This document shows positions 45,142 to 52,526 of a stretch of DNA of 64,000 bases, piece by piece. The DNA comes from Tropicimonas sp. IMCC34043 (GTDB taxonomy: Bacteria; Pseudomonadota; Alphaproteobacteria; Rhodobacterales; Rhodobacteraceae). The stretch lies in NCBI RefSeq assembly GCF_003390845.1, contig NZ_QMEK01000001.1:1054001-1118000 (forward strand), read 5' to 3'. Within the stretch, counting starts at the first letter, position 1. Each line of letters opens with the position of its first letter. Both the position numbers and the translations under genes were made by a program. The notes below the pieces were generated by a model. That model had not been told where the DNA came from, did no database searches, and was given only the letters and a program-made list of their open reading frames with translations.

Positions 45142-45870
45142 CTAGCGGTTGCATCGGGCGATCAGCCCGGCTCGGTCGTTGACGCGGATCTTGCCATATC
45201 CGACCTCGATGCAGCCCGTTGCCACCAGGTTCCGCAACGCCCGCTGCAGCGTCGGCAGCGAGACGGCGATCAGATCGGCGAGGGCTTCCTGATTGAGGGG
45301 GATCCAGTCGCCGTCAGAGCCGGCAATTTCGTCGTAATGCAGCAGCCGCATTGCAAGGCGGCGTTCCGACCCGCGGATCGTCAGATTGACCAGAAGCCGA
45401 ACCGCGGTAACCCAGTTTCGACGCGACAGCGCATAGAGGTCGTCATGGAGCGTCGGATTCGACTCGACGACCCGGACAAGGTCGTCGCGCGTCAAGTGCA
45501 GCGCCACGGTCGGCTGGGTGGTCACCAGAGAGATCAGCCGCGGGCCACCGGAGAGGCTGGTCATTTCGCCGATCCAGTAGCCGGGTTCGGTGCGATGAAG
45601 CCAGACAGCCTCGCCGCCGCCGTCCGGCGCCAGAATCCGCAGGCCCCCGGTCACGAAGCCGTAAAGCCCGTCGGGTTCATCGCCGATCCGGAAAACCGCC
45701 TCGTGCGACGGATATCGCCGCAATTGCATGTCATGAAGCAGAAGTTTCTGTACCGCAGGCGCACATTCCGCCAGCCATCCGGTGCGACTGAGAAAGTCGC
45801 GCGCCTCGGCCAGATGCAACTCGCCCGGAGAGGTATCGGGGGACTCGGAACCAATCGGCGTGTCATTCAT
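45142..45870 (-). CDS. Crp/Fnr-family transcriptional regulator
   Basis: A 242-residue regulator with a cNMP-binding-type beta-barrel domain (~30-135, LRRYPSHEAVFRIGDEPDGL) and a C-terminal winged HTH (NQEALADLIAVSLPTLQRAL). No N-terminal Cys cluster like that of FNR is seen, so oxygen sensing by an Fe-S cluster is unlikely. The start MNDTPIGSE has GAGGTGG 5 bases upstream; a longer in-frame version starting at 46002 is not used. A palindrome 64 bases upstream may be its own site. It is the likely controller of the octaheme cytochrome gene next to it (inference). Confidence 0.93.
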   Translation of the reverse strand: MNDTPIGSESPDTSPGELHLAEARDFLSRTGWLAECAPAVQKLLLHDMQLRRYPSHEAVFRIGDEPDGLYGFVTGGLRILAPDGGGEAVWLHRTEPGYWIGEMTSLSGGPRLISLVTTQPTVALHLTRDDLVRVVESNPTLHDDLYALSRRNWVTAVRLLVNLTIRGSERRLAMRLLHYDEIAGSDGDWIPLNQEALADLIAVSLPTLQRALRNLVATGCIEVGYGKIRVNDRAGLIARCNR

Positions 45871-46346
45871 CCAATCCACCTCACCGTAATCCGCACGGAC
45901 AAATCTGCGACGGGTTAAATCCAGCCAGATCGATGATAGCGCACTATCACGAACCTTAAAGCCGCAAGAACCGCCGCCGGCCGATTTTCCAGCGATCTGC
46001 AATTAGACATAGCCGAATGGAAGGACTTTCGAAAGCGGGTAGTCCGTTGCTTTGGAAGCAAAAACTGCCTATGCGCGAGTTTCCGTTGCGGCAAGAATCC
46101 ATTTATGCACACATATAACGCAATTTTTCGGGAAGACCGTGTTCGGCAAACCGGCGGGCCTGAGGATGGCGTGGCTTTTGCGGAGGGTTTGGCTTTCCGG
46201 GATCGCGCGGGATGTTGGGCGATTGACGGGGGCGATCCTGCACCGGGGCTGTGACAGAGCCATTCCGATCGGCCGGGGAATTCGTCCCATGGTGCCATGG
46301 GGGCCGCAAGTCTAGGATCTCGGTAATGCAACAATTGAGGTGTTTG
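45871..46346. other. 476-base interval between the Crp gene and trmO
   Basis: It is more AT-rich than its neighbours and holds the palindrome at 45934-45949. An open + frame at 46052-46315 would give 87 residues without a recognised motif and is not called. It contains the promoters of the two divergent genes. Confidence 0.5.
45934..45949. promoter_or_regulatory. Crp/Fnr-like palindrome upstream of the Crp gene
   Basis: TGATAG-CGCA-CTATCA is a perfect 6-bp inverted repeat. It resembles, but does not match exactly, FNR/CRP-family sites (TTGAT-N4-ATCAA; TGTGA-N6-TCACA). It lies 64 bases from the start codon, so it may be an autoregulatory operator. Confidence 0.45.
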
Positions 46347-46841
46347 ATGGACACGACCCATATCCCCGAGATCCGTGAGGGGGAAGAAACCCTCGATTTC
46401 GCACCGGCTCAGGACGCCAGCGTCACCTTCATCGGCCGGATCCGTTCGCCCTGGGGGCCGGGAAACTGCCCCAGAAACATTGCAGGCGCCCGCGAGGACG
46501 GGCGCGGCGCCACAATCGAACTGGCGCCGGGCTATGTACGCGGGCTTGGCGGTCTTGCGGTGGGGCAGGGGTTGCTGGTGCTCTACTGGATGAATCACGC
46601 CCGGCGCGACCTGATCGTGCAGGCCCCGGGCCATGTCAGCGCGCCGCGCGGCACCTTCGCCCTGCGCTCGCCCAACCGGCCCAATCCGATCACCTTGTCG
46701 GCGGTGACAATCACCGCGATCGATGCCGCAGCCGGCCGGGTTGAAATCGACGCCATCGATTGCTTCGATGGCACGCCGGTGGTCGACTTGAAGCCCTGGT
46801 TGCCCGGCATCGACATCCCCGCCGGCGCCGCAATACCCTGA
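46347..46841 (+). CDS. trmO: tRNA (t6A37) N6-methyltransferase TrmO
   Basis: A 164-residue TsaA/TrmO (YaeB-like) protein that uses SAM to methylate t6A37 in tRNA-Thr. It starts MDTTHIPEIREGEETLDFAP and has the conserved FIGRIRSPWGPGNCPRN, ALRSPNRPNPITLS and TPVVDLKPWLPGID. The SAM and tRNA sites lie in this beta-barrel fold. ATG 46347 is preceded by TTGAGGTG at 5 bases; an in-frame extension starting at 46251 is not convincing. Length is near the family's N-terminal domain only, without the C-terminal extension of E. coli TrmO. Confidence 0.95.
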   Translation: MDTTHIPEIREGEETLDFAPAQDASVTFIGRIRSPWGPGNCPRNIAGAREDGRGATIELAPGYVRGLGGLAVGQGLLVLYWMNHARRDLIVQAPGHVSAPRGTFALRSPNRPNPITLSAVTITAIDAAAGRVEIDAIDCFDGTPVVDLKPWLPGIDIPAGAAIP

Positions 46842-46997
46842 CGTAACGGGGGCATCCGGCCAAGGCGACGTGGCGGAAATGACTCAGTTATCCACAATCT
46901 CTGCAACGATTCGCCGGGTCGCTTCGTCTGCGAATCGGCCTCGGGTAATCTGGCTTAACAAAAGGTTTCCGCGCGAAAGCGGACGAGAGAGGCAGCG

Positions 46998-47357
46998 ATG
47001 ACCGAGCAGTTCAAATCCGTTCCGGCGCGGCCGGGGCGCGGGGGTCATCCCCGAACGATGATCCTGACCTTTGCCGCCGGGCGGCAGATCCGCACCACGC
47101 GAGGAGAAATCCGCGCCGACGAGTTGCAGCCCGGCGACCGGCTGCTGTCGGGTCAAAGCGGCGGCATGACCGTTTTTTCGGCCACGGAATGCGACGATTT
47201 CGGTCCCGCGGGGCATCGCGCCGTGGTCCGGGTGATCGTGGGCCAGCCCGTCGGATCGAGCGTGCCGGAAAAGGCGGTTCCGGTGGCGGGCCGGGTGTCG
47301 CCCCACGACGGACGTCTGCACCTGTCGGCGCCGGCGTCCGGCATTCGCCCGCACTGA
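46998..47357 (+). CDS. Small Hint-domain-like protein
   Basis: A 119-residue protein. After a short basic N-terminus it has TFAAGRQIRTTRGEIRADEL and QPGDRLLSGQSGG, which resemble the first third of Hint (hedgehog/intein) domains found widely in Rhodobacterales Hint-domain proteins. The catalytic N-terminal Cys of active Hint modules is absent (Leu-Thr-Phe in its place), so self-cleavage is unlikely. It ends with APASGIRPH and lacks the rest of the fold. GAGAGAGGCAGCG lies before the ATG. The role is unknown; it may be a remnant or a small regulator. Confidence 0.7.
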   Translation: MTEQFKSVPARPGRGGHPRTMILTFAAGRQIRTTRGEIRADELQPGDRLLSGQSGGMTVFSATECDDFGPAGHRAVVRVIVGQPVGSSVPEKAVPVAGRVSPHDGRLHLSAPASGIRPH

Positions 47358-47411
47358 CGTGTGCCCGGGGGCGGCCGGTGGCATGCGAGACTGTCGCCAA
47401 CCGGAAACCAG

Positions 47412-48203
47412 TCACTCGGCCCAGTCGGGCTTTCGCTTTTCCAGAAACGCCGCGATGCCCTCGTCCGTGTCGCGCCACAGCATGTTCTCGGTCATCACCG
47501 TCGCGGCATGGGCATAGGCATCGTCGAGGTCCATGTCGATCTGGTCGTAAAACGCCCGCTTGCCGATCTTGACCGCGGCGCCAAGCTTGCCCGCAACGAC
47601 ATCTGCAAGCGCCCGGGTCCGGTCGGTCAGGTCCTCGGCGGGGACGACGTGGTTCACGAGCCCGATCTGTTCGGCGCGCGCCGCGTCGATAAAGCCGCCG
47701 GTGGTCAGCATTTCGAAGGCATGTTTGCGCGGCACATTGCGGGACAGCGCCACCATGGGGGTGGAGCAGAACAGCCCGATATTGACGCCGTTGACGCCAA
47801 ATCGCGTGCCCTCTGCCGCCACCGCCATGTCGCAGGACGCCACAAGCTGGCAGCCCGCGGCCGTGGCGATCCCGTGAACCTCGGCGATGACAGGCTGGGG
47901 CAGGCGGGTCAGCCCCGACATTACCGCCGCACACCGGGCGAAGAGATCGGCGAAATAGTCTGCCCCCCGATCCTCGGCCTGACGGCCGGCCTGCATCTCG
48001 CGCAGGTCATGGCCGGCGCAGAACGCCTTGCCCGCCCCGCGCAGAATCACCACCCGGATATCGCGATCCGCTGAAAGTGCCACGATCTGACGGGTCATCG
48101 CGGCAAGCATGTCGTCGGACAGCGCGTTCAGCGCCGCGGGCCGGTTCAGTGTCAGTTCCGCAACGTAATTACGATCCTGACGCAAAAGAATGTCGTCTTC
48201 CAT
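47412..48203 (-). CDS. Enoyl-CoA hydratase/isomerase family protein (ECHDC3-like)
   Basis: A 263-residue crotonase-fold protein. Markers are LNRPAALNALSDDM, GAGKAFCAGHDLREM, VHGIATAAGCQLVASCDMAV and CSTPMVALSRNVPRKHAFEM. The family handles acyl-CoA thioesters. The arrangement, with Gly-His-Asp (GHDL) and later Ala/Gly loops, resembles ECHDC3-type members rather than a classical FadB. The exact substrate is unknown. It is divergent from a thioesterase gene across 57 bases, so both may act on CoA thioesters and share control. Confidence 0.92.
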   Translation of the reverse strand: MEDDILLRQDRNYVAELTLNRPAALNALSDDMLAAMTRQIVALSADRDIRVVILRGAGKAFCAGHDLREMQAGRQAEDRGADYFADLFARCAAVMSGLTRLPQPVIAEVHGIATAAGCQLVASCDMAVAAEGTRFGVNGVNIGLFCSTPMVALSRNVPRKHAFEMLTTGGFIDAARAEQIGLVNHVVPAEDLTDRTRALADVVAGKLGAAVKIGKRAFYDQIDMDLDDAYAHAATVMTENMLWRDTDEGIAAFLEKRKPDWAE

Positions 48204-48260
48204 GGCCTCCCCCTTCGATGCTGCGGCAGCTTATCGAAATCGGACGGAAAGGAAATATGC

Positions 48261-48701
48261 ATGACCCTGGCGATGGATGGCACGGCCCTGGCACAGTTCA
48301 TGGAGCGGGAATTTCCCCAGCTTGCGGCCGATTTCGTCATCGAACGGCTGGCGGAACAGGGGCTGTTGCTGCGGCTGAGGGTCGAAGATCGCCACCTCAG
48401 GCCCGGCGGCACGGTTTCGGGGCCGTCGATGTTTGCGCTGGCCGATTGCGCCTTTTACCTGACGATCCTGGCCCGGGTCGGGCCCGAGGCGCTGGCCGTG
48501 ACGACGAGTTGCGCCATCGACTTTCTGCGCAGACCCGAGGCAGGGCGGGATCTGTTGTGCGAGACGCGGCTGCTGAAGCTCGGGCGCGCTCTGGTCGTGG
48601 GTGACGCGCTGATCTTTTCCGAAGGCGACGAGGCCGCGCCGGTCGCCCGCGCCAGCCTGACCTATTCGCGACCGCCACGGCGCGAGGCCGCGGCGGGATA
48701 G
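48261..48701 (+). CDS. PaaI-family hotdog thioesterase
   Basis: A 146-residue hotdog-fold acyl-CoA thioesterase. The core motif RPGGTVSGPSMFALADCAFY contains the conserved Gly and Asp, followed by TTSCAIDFLRRPEAGRDLL and ARASLTYSRPP. Family members release CoA from aromatic or short acyl-CoAs. It is divergent from the enoyl-CoA hydratase gene. ATG 48261 is preceded by GGAAAGGAAATATGC. It converges with the DUF1127 gene. Confidence 0.93.
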   Translation: MTLAMDGTALAQFMEREFPQLAADFVIERLAEQGLLLRLRVEDRHLRPGGTVSGPSMFALADCAFYLTILARVGPEALAVTTSCAIDFLRRPEAGRDLLCETRLLKLGRALVVGDALIFSEGDEAAPVARASLTYSRPPRREAAAG

Positions 48702-48740
48702 GCGAGCGGTGCCGCCATCAGGGAGCCGGCGGGGTGCCTG

Positions 48741-48989
48741 CTAGATGCGCCAGAACGGCAGCGAGGATTCCGTGCGTGCCATTTCGGGACTGATCCCGAC
48801 ATCGCGCAACTGGTGCGGCGTCAGATGCGACAACGCAATTCGCGAGCGGCGGCGCTGGTCCCATGTGGCAAGAATCACCGCAAGTCGCAGGGCCAGCGCG
48901 GCCGCGGGCGGCAACGGTTTCAGGCCAAGCAGGTGCTCGATCTGGCGGGCAGGGGAGGTGCGAAGCTGCTCCATGGGGTGTTCCAACAT
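48741..48989 (-). CDS. DUF1127 protein (YjiS-like)
   Basis: An ~82-residue protein with the DUF1127 C-terminal motif: WDQRRRSRIALSHLTPHQLR, then DVGISPEMARTESSLPFWR. Small DUF1127 proteins are common in Rhodobacterales and some bind or regulate small RNAs. Start options are 48989 and 48974; an earlier in-frame start at 49037 is less likely. It is divergent from a MocR-type regulator, and the space between holds repeated TTGAYACAA-like boxes, so it is a likely regulatory target. Confidence 0.85.
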   Translation of the reverse strand: MLEHPMEQLRTSPARQIEHLLGLKPLPPAAALALRLAVILATWDQRRRSRIALSHLTPHQLRDVGISPEMARTESSLPFWRI

Positions 48990-48993
48990 TGTA

Positions 48994-49075
48994 TTGACAC
49001 AAGCGCGCATTGTGCGCAATAAATTGATACATTCCAAAATGTGCCCGGTCTAGGAAAGTATTGTGCTCGATACAA
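48994..49075. promoter_or_regulatory. Repeated TTGATACAA-like boxes (MocR operator candidate)
   Basis: TTGACACAA (48994-49002), TTGATACAT (49024-49032) and TCGATACAA (49067-49075) are near-identical direct repeats 30 and 43 bases apart. Direct-repeat operators are typical of MocR regulators. The third lies just inside the regulator's coding start. Confidence 0.5.
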
Positions 49076-50460
49076 AGTGGATGGAAGACCTGCAGCTTGA
49101 AGGCGGGACAAAATACAAGGTCCTGGCCGACCGGCTTGAGGCGGCAATCGAAGATGGCACGCTGACGGTGGGCGACCGGCTTCCGCCGGTGCGGGAACTT
49201 GCCTGGCAGATCGGTATCACGCCCGGCACCGTGGCGCGCGCCTATGCGCTGCTGACCGATGCCGGACGGCTCGAAGCGGTGGTTGGCCGCGGCACCTTTG
49301 TCGCCGCCAGGCGCAGGCCCGTGGTCGACGATGTCTGGCAGCGTCCGGTGCCGCCCGAGGAAACCGGCAGCGTCAACCTCTACAGTCCGCGGTTGCCCGA
49401 CATGGGGCAGGTGGCCGCCATCCGCCGGGCGTTCGAGGCGGTCGCCCGGGGCCCCGAGTGCGATCTGACCGAATACCCCACCCGCGACGGGTTTCGCCCG
49501 GCGCGCGAGGCGGTCGTTACCTGGCTGTCCGATGTCATGCTGGGGCGGGTCGACGAACAGGACGTGGTGCTGGCGCATGGCGGCCAGAACGCCATTTCGC
49601 TGGTGCTGCAGGCGGCCGTGCGGGCGCCGCGCCCGGTGATCCTGGTCGAAGATCTCAGCTATGCCGGGTTCCGCCGTGCGGCCGAGATGCTGCGGATCGA
49701 GGTGGCGGGCGTTCCCTCGGACGCTGACGGCATCATCCCGGAGGAACTGGAGCGGATCGCCCGGCGCACGGGGGCAAGCCTTTTGTGCACCTCGCCCGAG
49801 GTCCACAACCCCACCGGCTGCCACACGCCGATGCCGCGGCGCCAGGCGCTGGCGGCCATTTGCAAGGACGCAGGCGTGCAGATCCTCGAGGACGACTGCT
49901 ATCGCATCGGGCCCGCCCGGGCGCCCAGCTATCGCGCGCTCTGGCCGGAGGGGGGCTGGTATGTCTCGTCGATTTCCAAGACCATAACGCCTGCCCTGCG
50001 CATCGGTTTCGCGATTGCCGCCGAGGGCCACACCGGCGCGTTGCGCCGCGCCGCCGAATACGGATTTTTCGGGCTTGCCCGGCCGTTGGCCGAGGTTGCC
50101 CGCATCGTGATGAGCGATCCCGAGACCAAGGCCACGGTGGTGCGGGTCAGCGCCCGGTTGCAGGAATACATCCAGGCTGCGGTCAACATCCTCGGGCGCT
50201 ATGACCTGCGCTGGAATGCCGATGTTCCGTTCCTGTGGCTCGCGCTGCCGCTGGGCTGGCGGGCGTCCGATTTCACCCTGGCGGCAGAGCGGGTCGGGGT
50301 CCAGTTGCGTTCGGCCGAGGAATTCGCGCTGCGCGAGGGCCGCGCACCCCATGCCGTGCGGATCGCCGTGAACGGCCGCATCCCGCTTGCCCGGTTCGAG
50401 GAGGCGATGGGCCGGCTGCGCGACCTGCTGGACGATCCGCCCTGCCGAATGTCCGTCTGA
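49063..50460 (+). CDS. MocR-family regulator (GntR HTH fused to aminotransferase domain)
   Basis: A 465-residue fusion of an N-terminal GntR winged helix (~15-80, including LPPVRELAWQIGITPGTVAR) and a fold-type I PLP domain (~100-460). The PLP-binding Lys lies in SSISKTITPALRIGF. The domain also has TSPEVHNPTGCHTP and LEDDCYRIG. Such proteins use PLP as a cofactor or effector (for example PdxR, TauR, GabR). The GTG 49063 start has AGGAAAG about 6 bases away; ATG 49081 is an alternative. It is divergent from a DUF1127 gene. The effector is unknown. Confidence 0.93.
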   Translation: MLDTKWMEDLQLEGGTKYKVLADRLEAAIEDGTLTVGDRLPPVRELAWQIGITPGTVARAYALLTDAGRLEAVVGRGTFVAARRRPVVDDVWQRPVPPEETGSVNLYSPRLPDMGQVAAIRRAFEAVARGPECDLTEYPTRDGFRPAREAVVTWLSDVMLGRVDEQDVVLAHGGQNAISLVLQAAVRAPRPVILVEDLSYAGFRRAAEMLRIEVAGVPSDADGIIPEELERIARRTGASLLCTSPEVHNPTGCHTPMPRRQALAAICKDAGVQILEDDCYRIGPARAPSYRALWPEGGWYVSSISKTITPALRIGFAIAAEGHTGALRRAAEYGFFGLARPLAEVARIVMSDPETKATVVRVSARLQEYIQAAVNILGRYDLRWNADVPFLWLALPLGWRASDFTLAAERVGVQLRSAEEFALREGRAPHAVRIAVNGRIPLARFEEAMGRLRDLLDDPPCRMSV

Positions 50461-50463
50461 TTT

Positions 50464-50485
50464 TTGGGGTATCATTATACCCAAA
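50464..50485 (+). terminator. Hairpin just after the MocR gene
   Basis: GGGTAT-CATT-ATACCC with flanking T and A pairs, four bases after the stop codon. No T-run follows, so function as a terminator is uncertain. Confidence 0.35.
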
Positions 50486-50620
50486 TTGCAAGGCATTGAA
50501 ATTACAATGCTAAATGCCGCTTAACCGGCTTGACTGCGCGCCGCAAATCCTTAGAAACACGCCATCAAACATGCCGGGTGCGCCCGTCGCCCCGAATTTG
50601 TCATTACAAGAGCAACAAAC

Positions 50621-51079
50621 ATGAAGACCTACACCGCTACTCCGGCGGAGATCGACAAGAAATGGATCCTGATCGACGCCGACGGCATCGTTCTGGGCCG
50701 TTTGGCCTCGATCATCGCATCTCGCCTGCGCGGCAAGCACAAGGCGACTTTCACCCCGCATATGGACATGGGCGACAATGTCATCGTGATCAACGCCGAC
50801 AAGGTACAGATCACCGGCAACAAGCGCACCGAGAAGAACTACTGGCACACTGGCTATCCGGGCGGCATCAAGTTCCGCACCACCGGACAGATCCTCGATG
50901 GCAAGTATCCCGAGCGGGTGCTCACCCAGGCAGTCAAGCGCATGCTTCCCGGCAACCGGTTGAGCCGCCAGCAGATGACCAATCTGCGCGTCTACGCCGG
51001 GACCGCACATCCGCACGAGGCACAGCAGCCTGAAGTGCTCGATGTGAAGTCCATGAACAAGAAGAACACCCGGATCTGA
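50621..51079 (+). CDS. rplM: 50S ribosomal protein L13
   Basis: A 152-residue large-subunit ribosomal protein. The sequence [60 protein letters not shown] and [14 protein letters not shown] are diagnostic of L13. It is followed by rpsI after 4 bases, the universal L13-S9 pair. It is one of the most reliable calls in the window. Confidence 0.99.
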   Translation: MKTYTATPAEIDKKWILIDADGIVLGRLASIIASRLRGKHKATFTPHMDMGDNVIVINADKVQITGNKRTEKNYWHTGYPGGIKFRTTGQILDGKYPERVLTQAVKRMLPGNRLSRQQMTNLRVYAGTAHPHEAQQPEVLDVKSMNKKNTRI

Positions 51080-51083
51080 GGAC

Positions 51084-51575
51084 ATGGTCGAAGAAATCAA
51101 AACGCTCTCCGAGCTGAACACGGTCGCCGATGCAAGCGTCGTCGCCGTGATCGAACTCGAGGCCCCGCGGGAACCTCAGCGCGACGAACTTGGTCGCTCC
51201 TATGCCACCGGCAAGCGCAAGGACGCGGTTGCCCGGGTCTGGATCCGCCCCGGTTCGGGCAAGGTGGTCGTGAACGGCAAGGAAATGGCCGTCTACTTCG
51301 CCCGCCCCGTGCAGCAGCTCATCCTGCGTCAGCCGTTCCAGGTTGCCGGTGTCGAAGACCAGTTCGACGTCATCGCCACCGTCAAGGGTGGTGGACTTTC
51401 GGGTCAGGCCGGTGCGGTCAAGCACGGCATCTCGAAGGCGCTGCAGCTTTACGATCCCAGCCTGCGTGCACCGCTGAAGGCCGCGGGCTTCCTGACCCGC
51501 GACTCCCGCGTCGTGGAACGCAAGAAGTTTGGCCGCCGCAAGGCACGCCGCAGCTTCCAGTTCTCGAAGCGCTGA
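51084..51575 (+). CDS. rpsI: 30S ribosomal protein S9
   Basis: A 163-residue small-subunit protein with a ~35-residue Glu/Val-rich N-terminal extension common in alphaproteobacteria, then the S9 core [39 protein letters not shown] and the C-terminal basic tail [15 protein letters not shown], which contacts the P-site tRNA. It is translationally close to rplM (4-base gap). A strong terminator follows at 51621. Confidence 0.99.
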   Translation: MVEEIKTLSELNTVADASVVAVIELEAPREPQRDELGRSYATGKRKDAVARVWIRPGSGKVVVNGKEMAVYFARPVQQLILRQPFQVAGVEDQFDVIATVKGGGLSGQAGAVKHGISKALQLYDPSLRAPLKAAGFLTRDSRVVERKKFGRRKARRSFQFSKR

Positions 51576-51620
51576 TCGCTTCGGCTTCGGCCGGGCCTTC
51601 CAGTTCAGGATCAAAGACCG

Positions 51621-51652
51621 AAAGGGACCGCTTTTGCGGTCCCTTTCCTTTT
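51621..51652 (+). terminator. Rho-independent terminator after rplM-rpsI
   Basis: An 11-bp stem (AAAGGGACCGC / GCGGTCCCTTT) with a TTTT loop, followed by CCTTTT. It ends the ribosomal operon. Confidence 0.92.
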
Positions 51653-51842
51653 GGGCCAACGCCCTAGACCTCTGGGCACGACGGGCACGGCGCGCCGGAG
51701 ACCGGCGACCGCTGCCGCCGCAGAGGACTCCGTCGCCTCGCGAGACCGTTATTAACTACCATTAAGAATTTTGTTGTAGGCGCACAAAGTCCATGCTATT
51801 GCAACGAACTGTAGAACAAGTTCCTCATTTTAGTGAGATATC

Positions 51843-52409
51843 ATGTACAAAGTACCCTTCGTTGCTCTTGCCATCGGACTTGCATTGAGTGTTCCCGCTT
51901 CCGCCCTTTCGACTCTGGTGGAAAGTAACGTGAGCGGAAACGATTGCTCCGGCGTTTTGGGGAAATTCCCGACGTGCAGCTATGATGGCGCCGATGCGCT
52001 GATCAAGCTGGAACCAGGAGACGACAAAAAAGGAACGGAGTTCAATTCCTCTTTCGGTACGCTCGACGGCTCGGAATTCGAGATCGAGGAGACCGGCAAG
52101 GGGACCGGGTCGTTTCGCTATACCCCCGGCGAAGGCGACCCGATCTTGAGCTATATTGCGGTCAAGGGTGGCAAGGGCTTCAACCTCTTTTCAATCACGG
52201 GGTTCGATGGCGTTGCCTATTCGGGCGAGTGGTTCACCCCGGTCAAGAATGTGGGTCAAACGTCGAACAAGCATTACGAGCTGTCGCACATGACCTTCTT
52301 CGGCGCGTCTGTTCCGGTGGCGCCTGTGCCGCTTCCGGCAGGCATCGTGCTGATGGCCTCGGCCCTCGGTGCCCTCGGGATCGCCCGCGGCCGCCGCAAG
52401 GCCGCCTGA
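51843..52409 (+). CDS. Secreted VPLPA-CTERM protein
   Basis: A 188-residue exported protein with a signal peptide (1-21) and a C-terminal sorting signal APVPLPAGIVLMASALGALG followed by a basic tail (RGRRKAA). This is the VPLPA-CTERM motif recognised by the exosortase/archaeosortase-type enzyme XrtD. The middle is a beta-rich, Gly/Asp-rich domain with two cysteines near the start (CSG...CSY). The function is unknown; proteins of this type are cell-surface or extracellular-matrix linked. The region before it is AT-rich and has TTAA motifs. A terminator follows. Confidence 0.92.
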   Translation: MYKVPFVALAIGLALSVPASALSTLVESNVSGNDCSGVLGKFPTCSYDGADALIKLEPGDDKKGTEFNSSFGTLDGSEFEIEETGKGTGSFRYTPGEGDPILSYIAVKGGKGFNLFSITGFDGVAYSGEWFTPVKNVGQTSNKHYELSHMTFFGASVPVAPVPLPAGIVLMASALGALGIARGRRKAA

Positions 52410-52488
52410 ACGCTGGCAGCGGCCCCCGGCCGACGGCCTACGTTGCATCTGCCAAGGGCCGCGACGCCGGGACAGACCCGCTGCCAGG

Positions 52489-52519
52489 ACGGTGCCAGAG
52501 AGATCTGGCACCGTTTTTT
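52489..52519. terminator. Terminator between the VPLPA-CTERM gene and the convergent binding-protein gene
   Basis: A 10-bp stem (ACGGTGCCAG / CTGGCACCGT) with AGAGAT loop and TTTTTT. It ends the VPLPA-CTERM transcript and is 8 bases from the stop of the convergent gene. Confidence 0.92.
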
Positions 52520-52526
52520 CGTGGGC

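Noticed and set aside
46052-46315. An 87-residue + frame between the Crp gene and trmO
   Set aside because: No ribosome-binding site, no motif, and it runs through the probable promoter region of trmO.
51748-51766. A CtrA box ahead of the VPLPA-CTERM gene
   Set aside because: The TTAA tetramers are N6 apart, not N7, and the region is generally AT-rich, so chance is likely.
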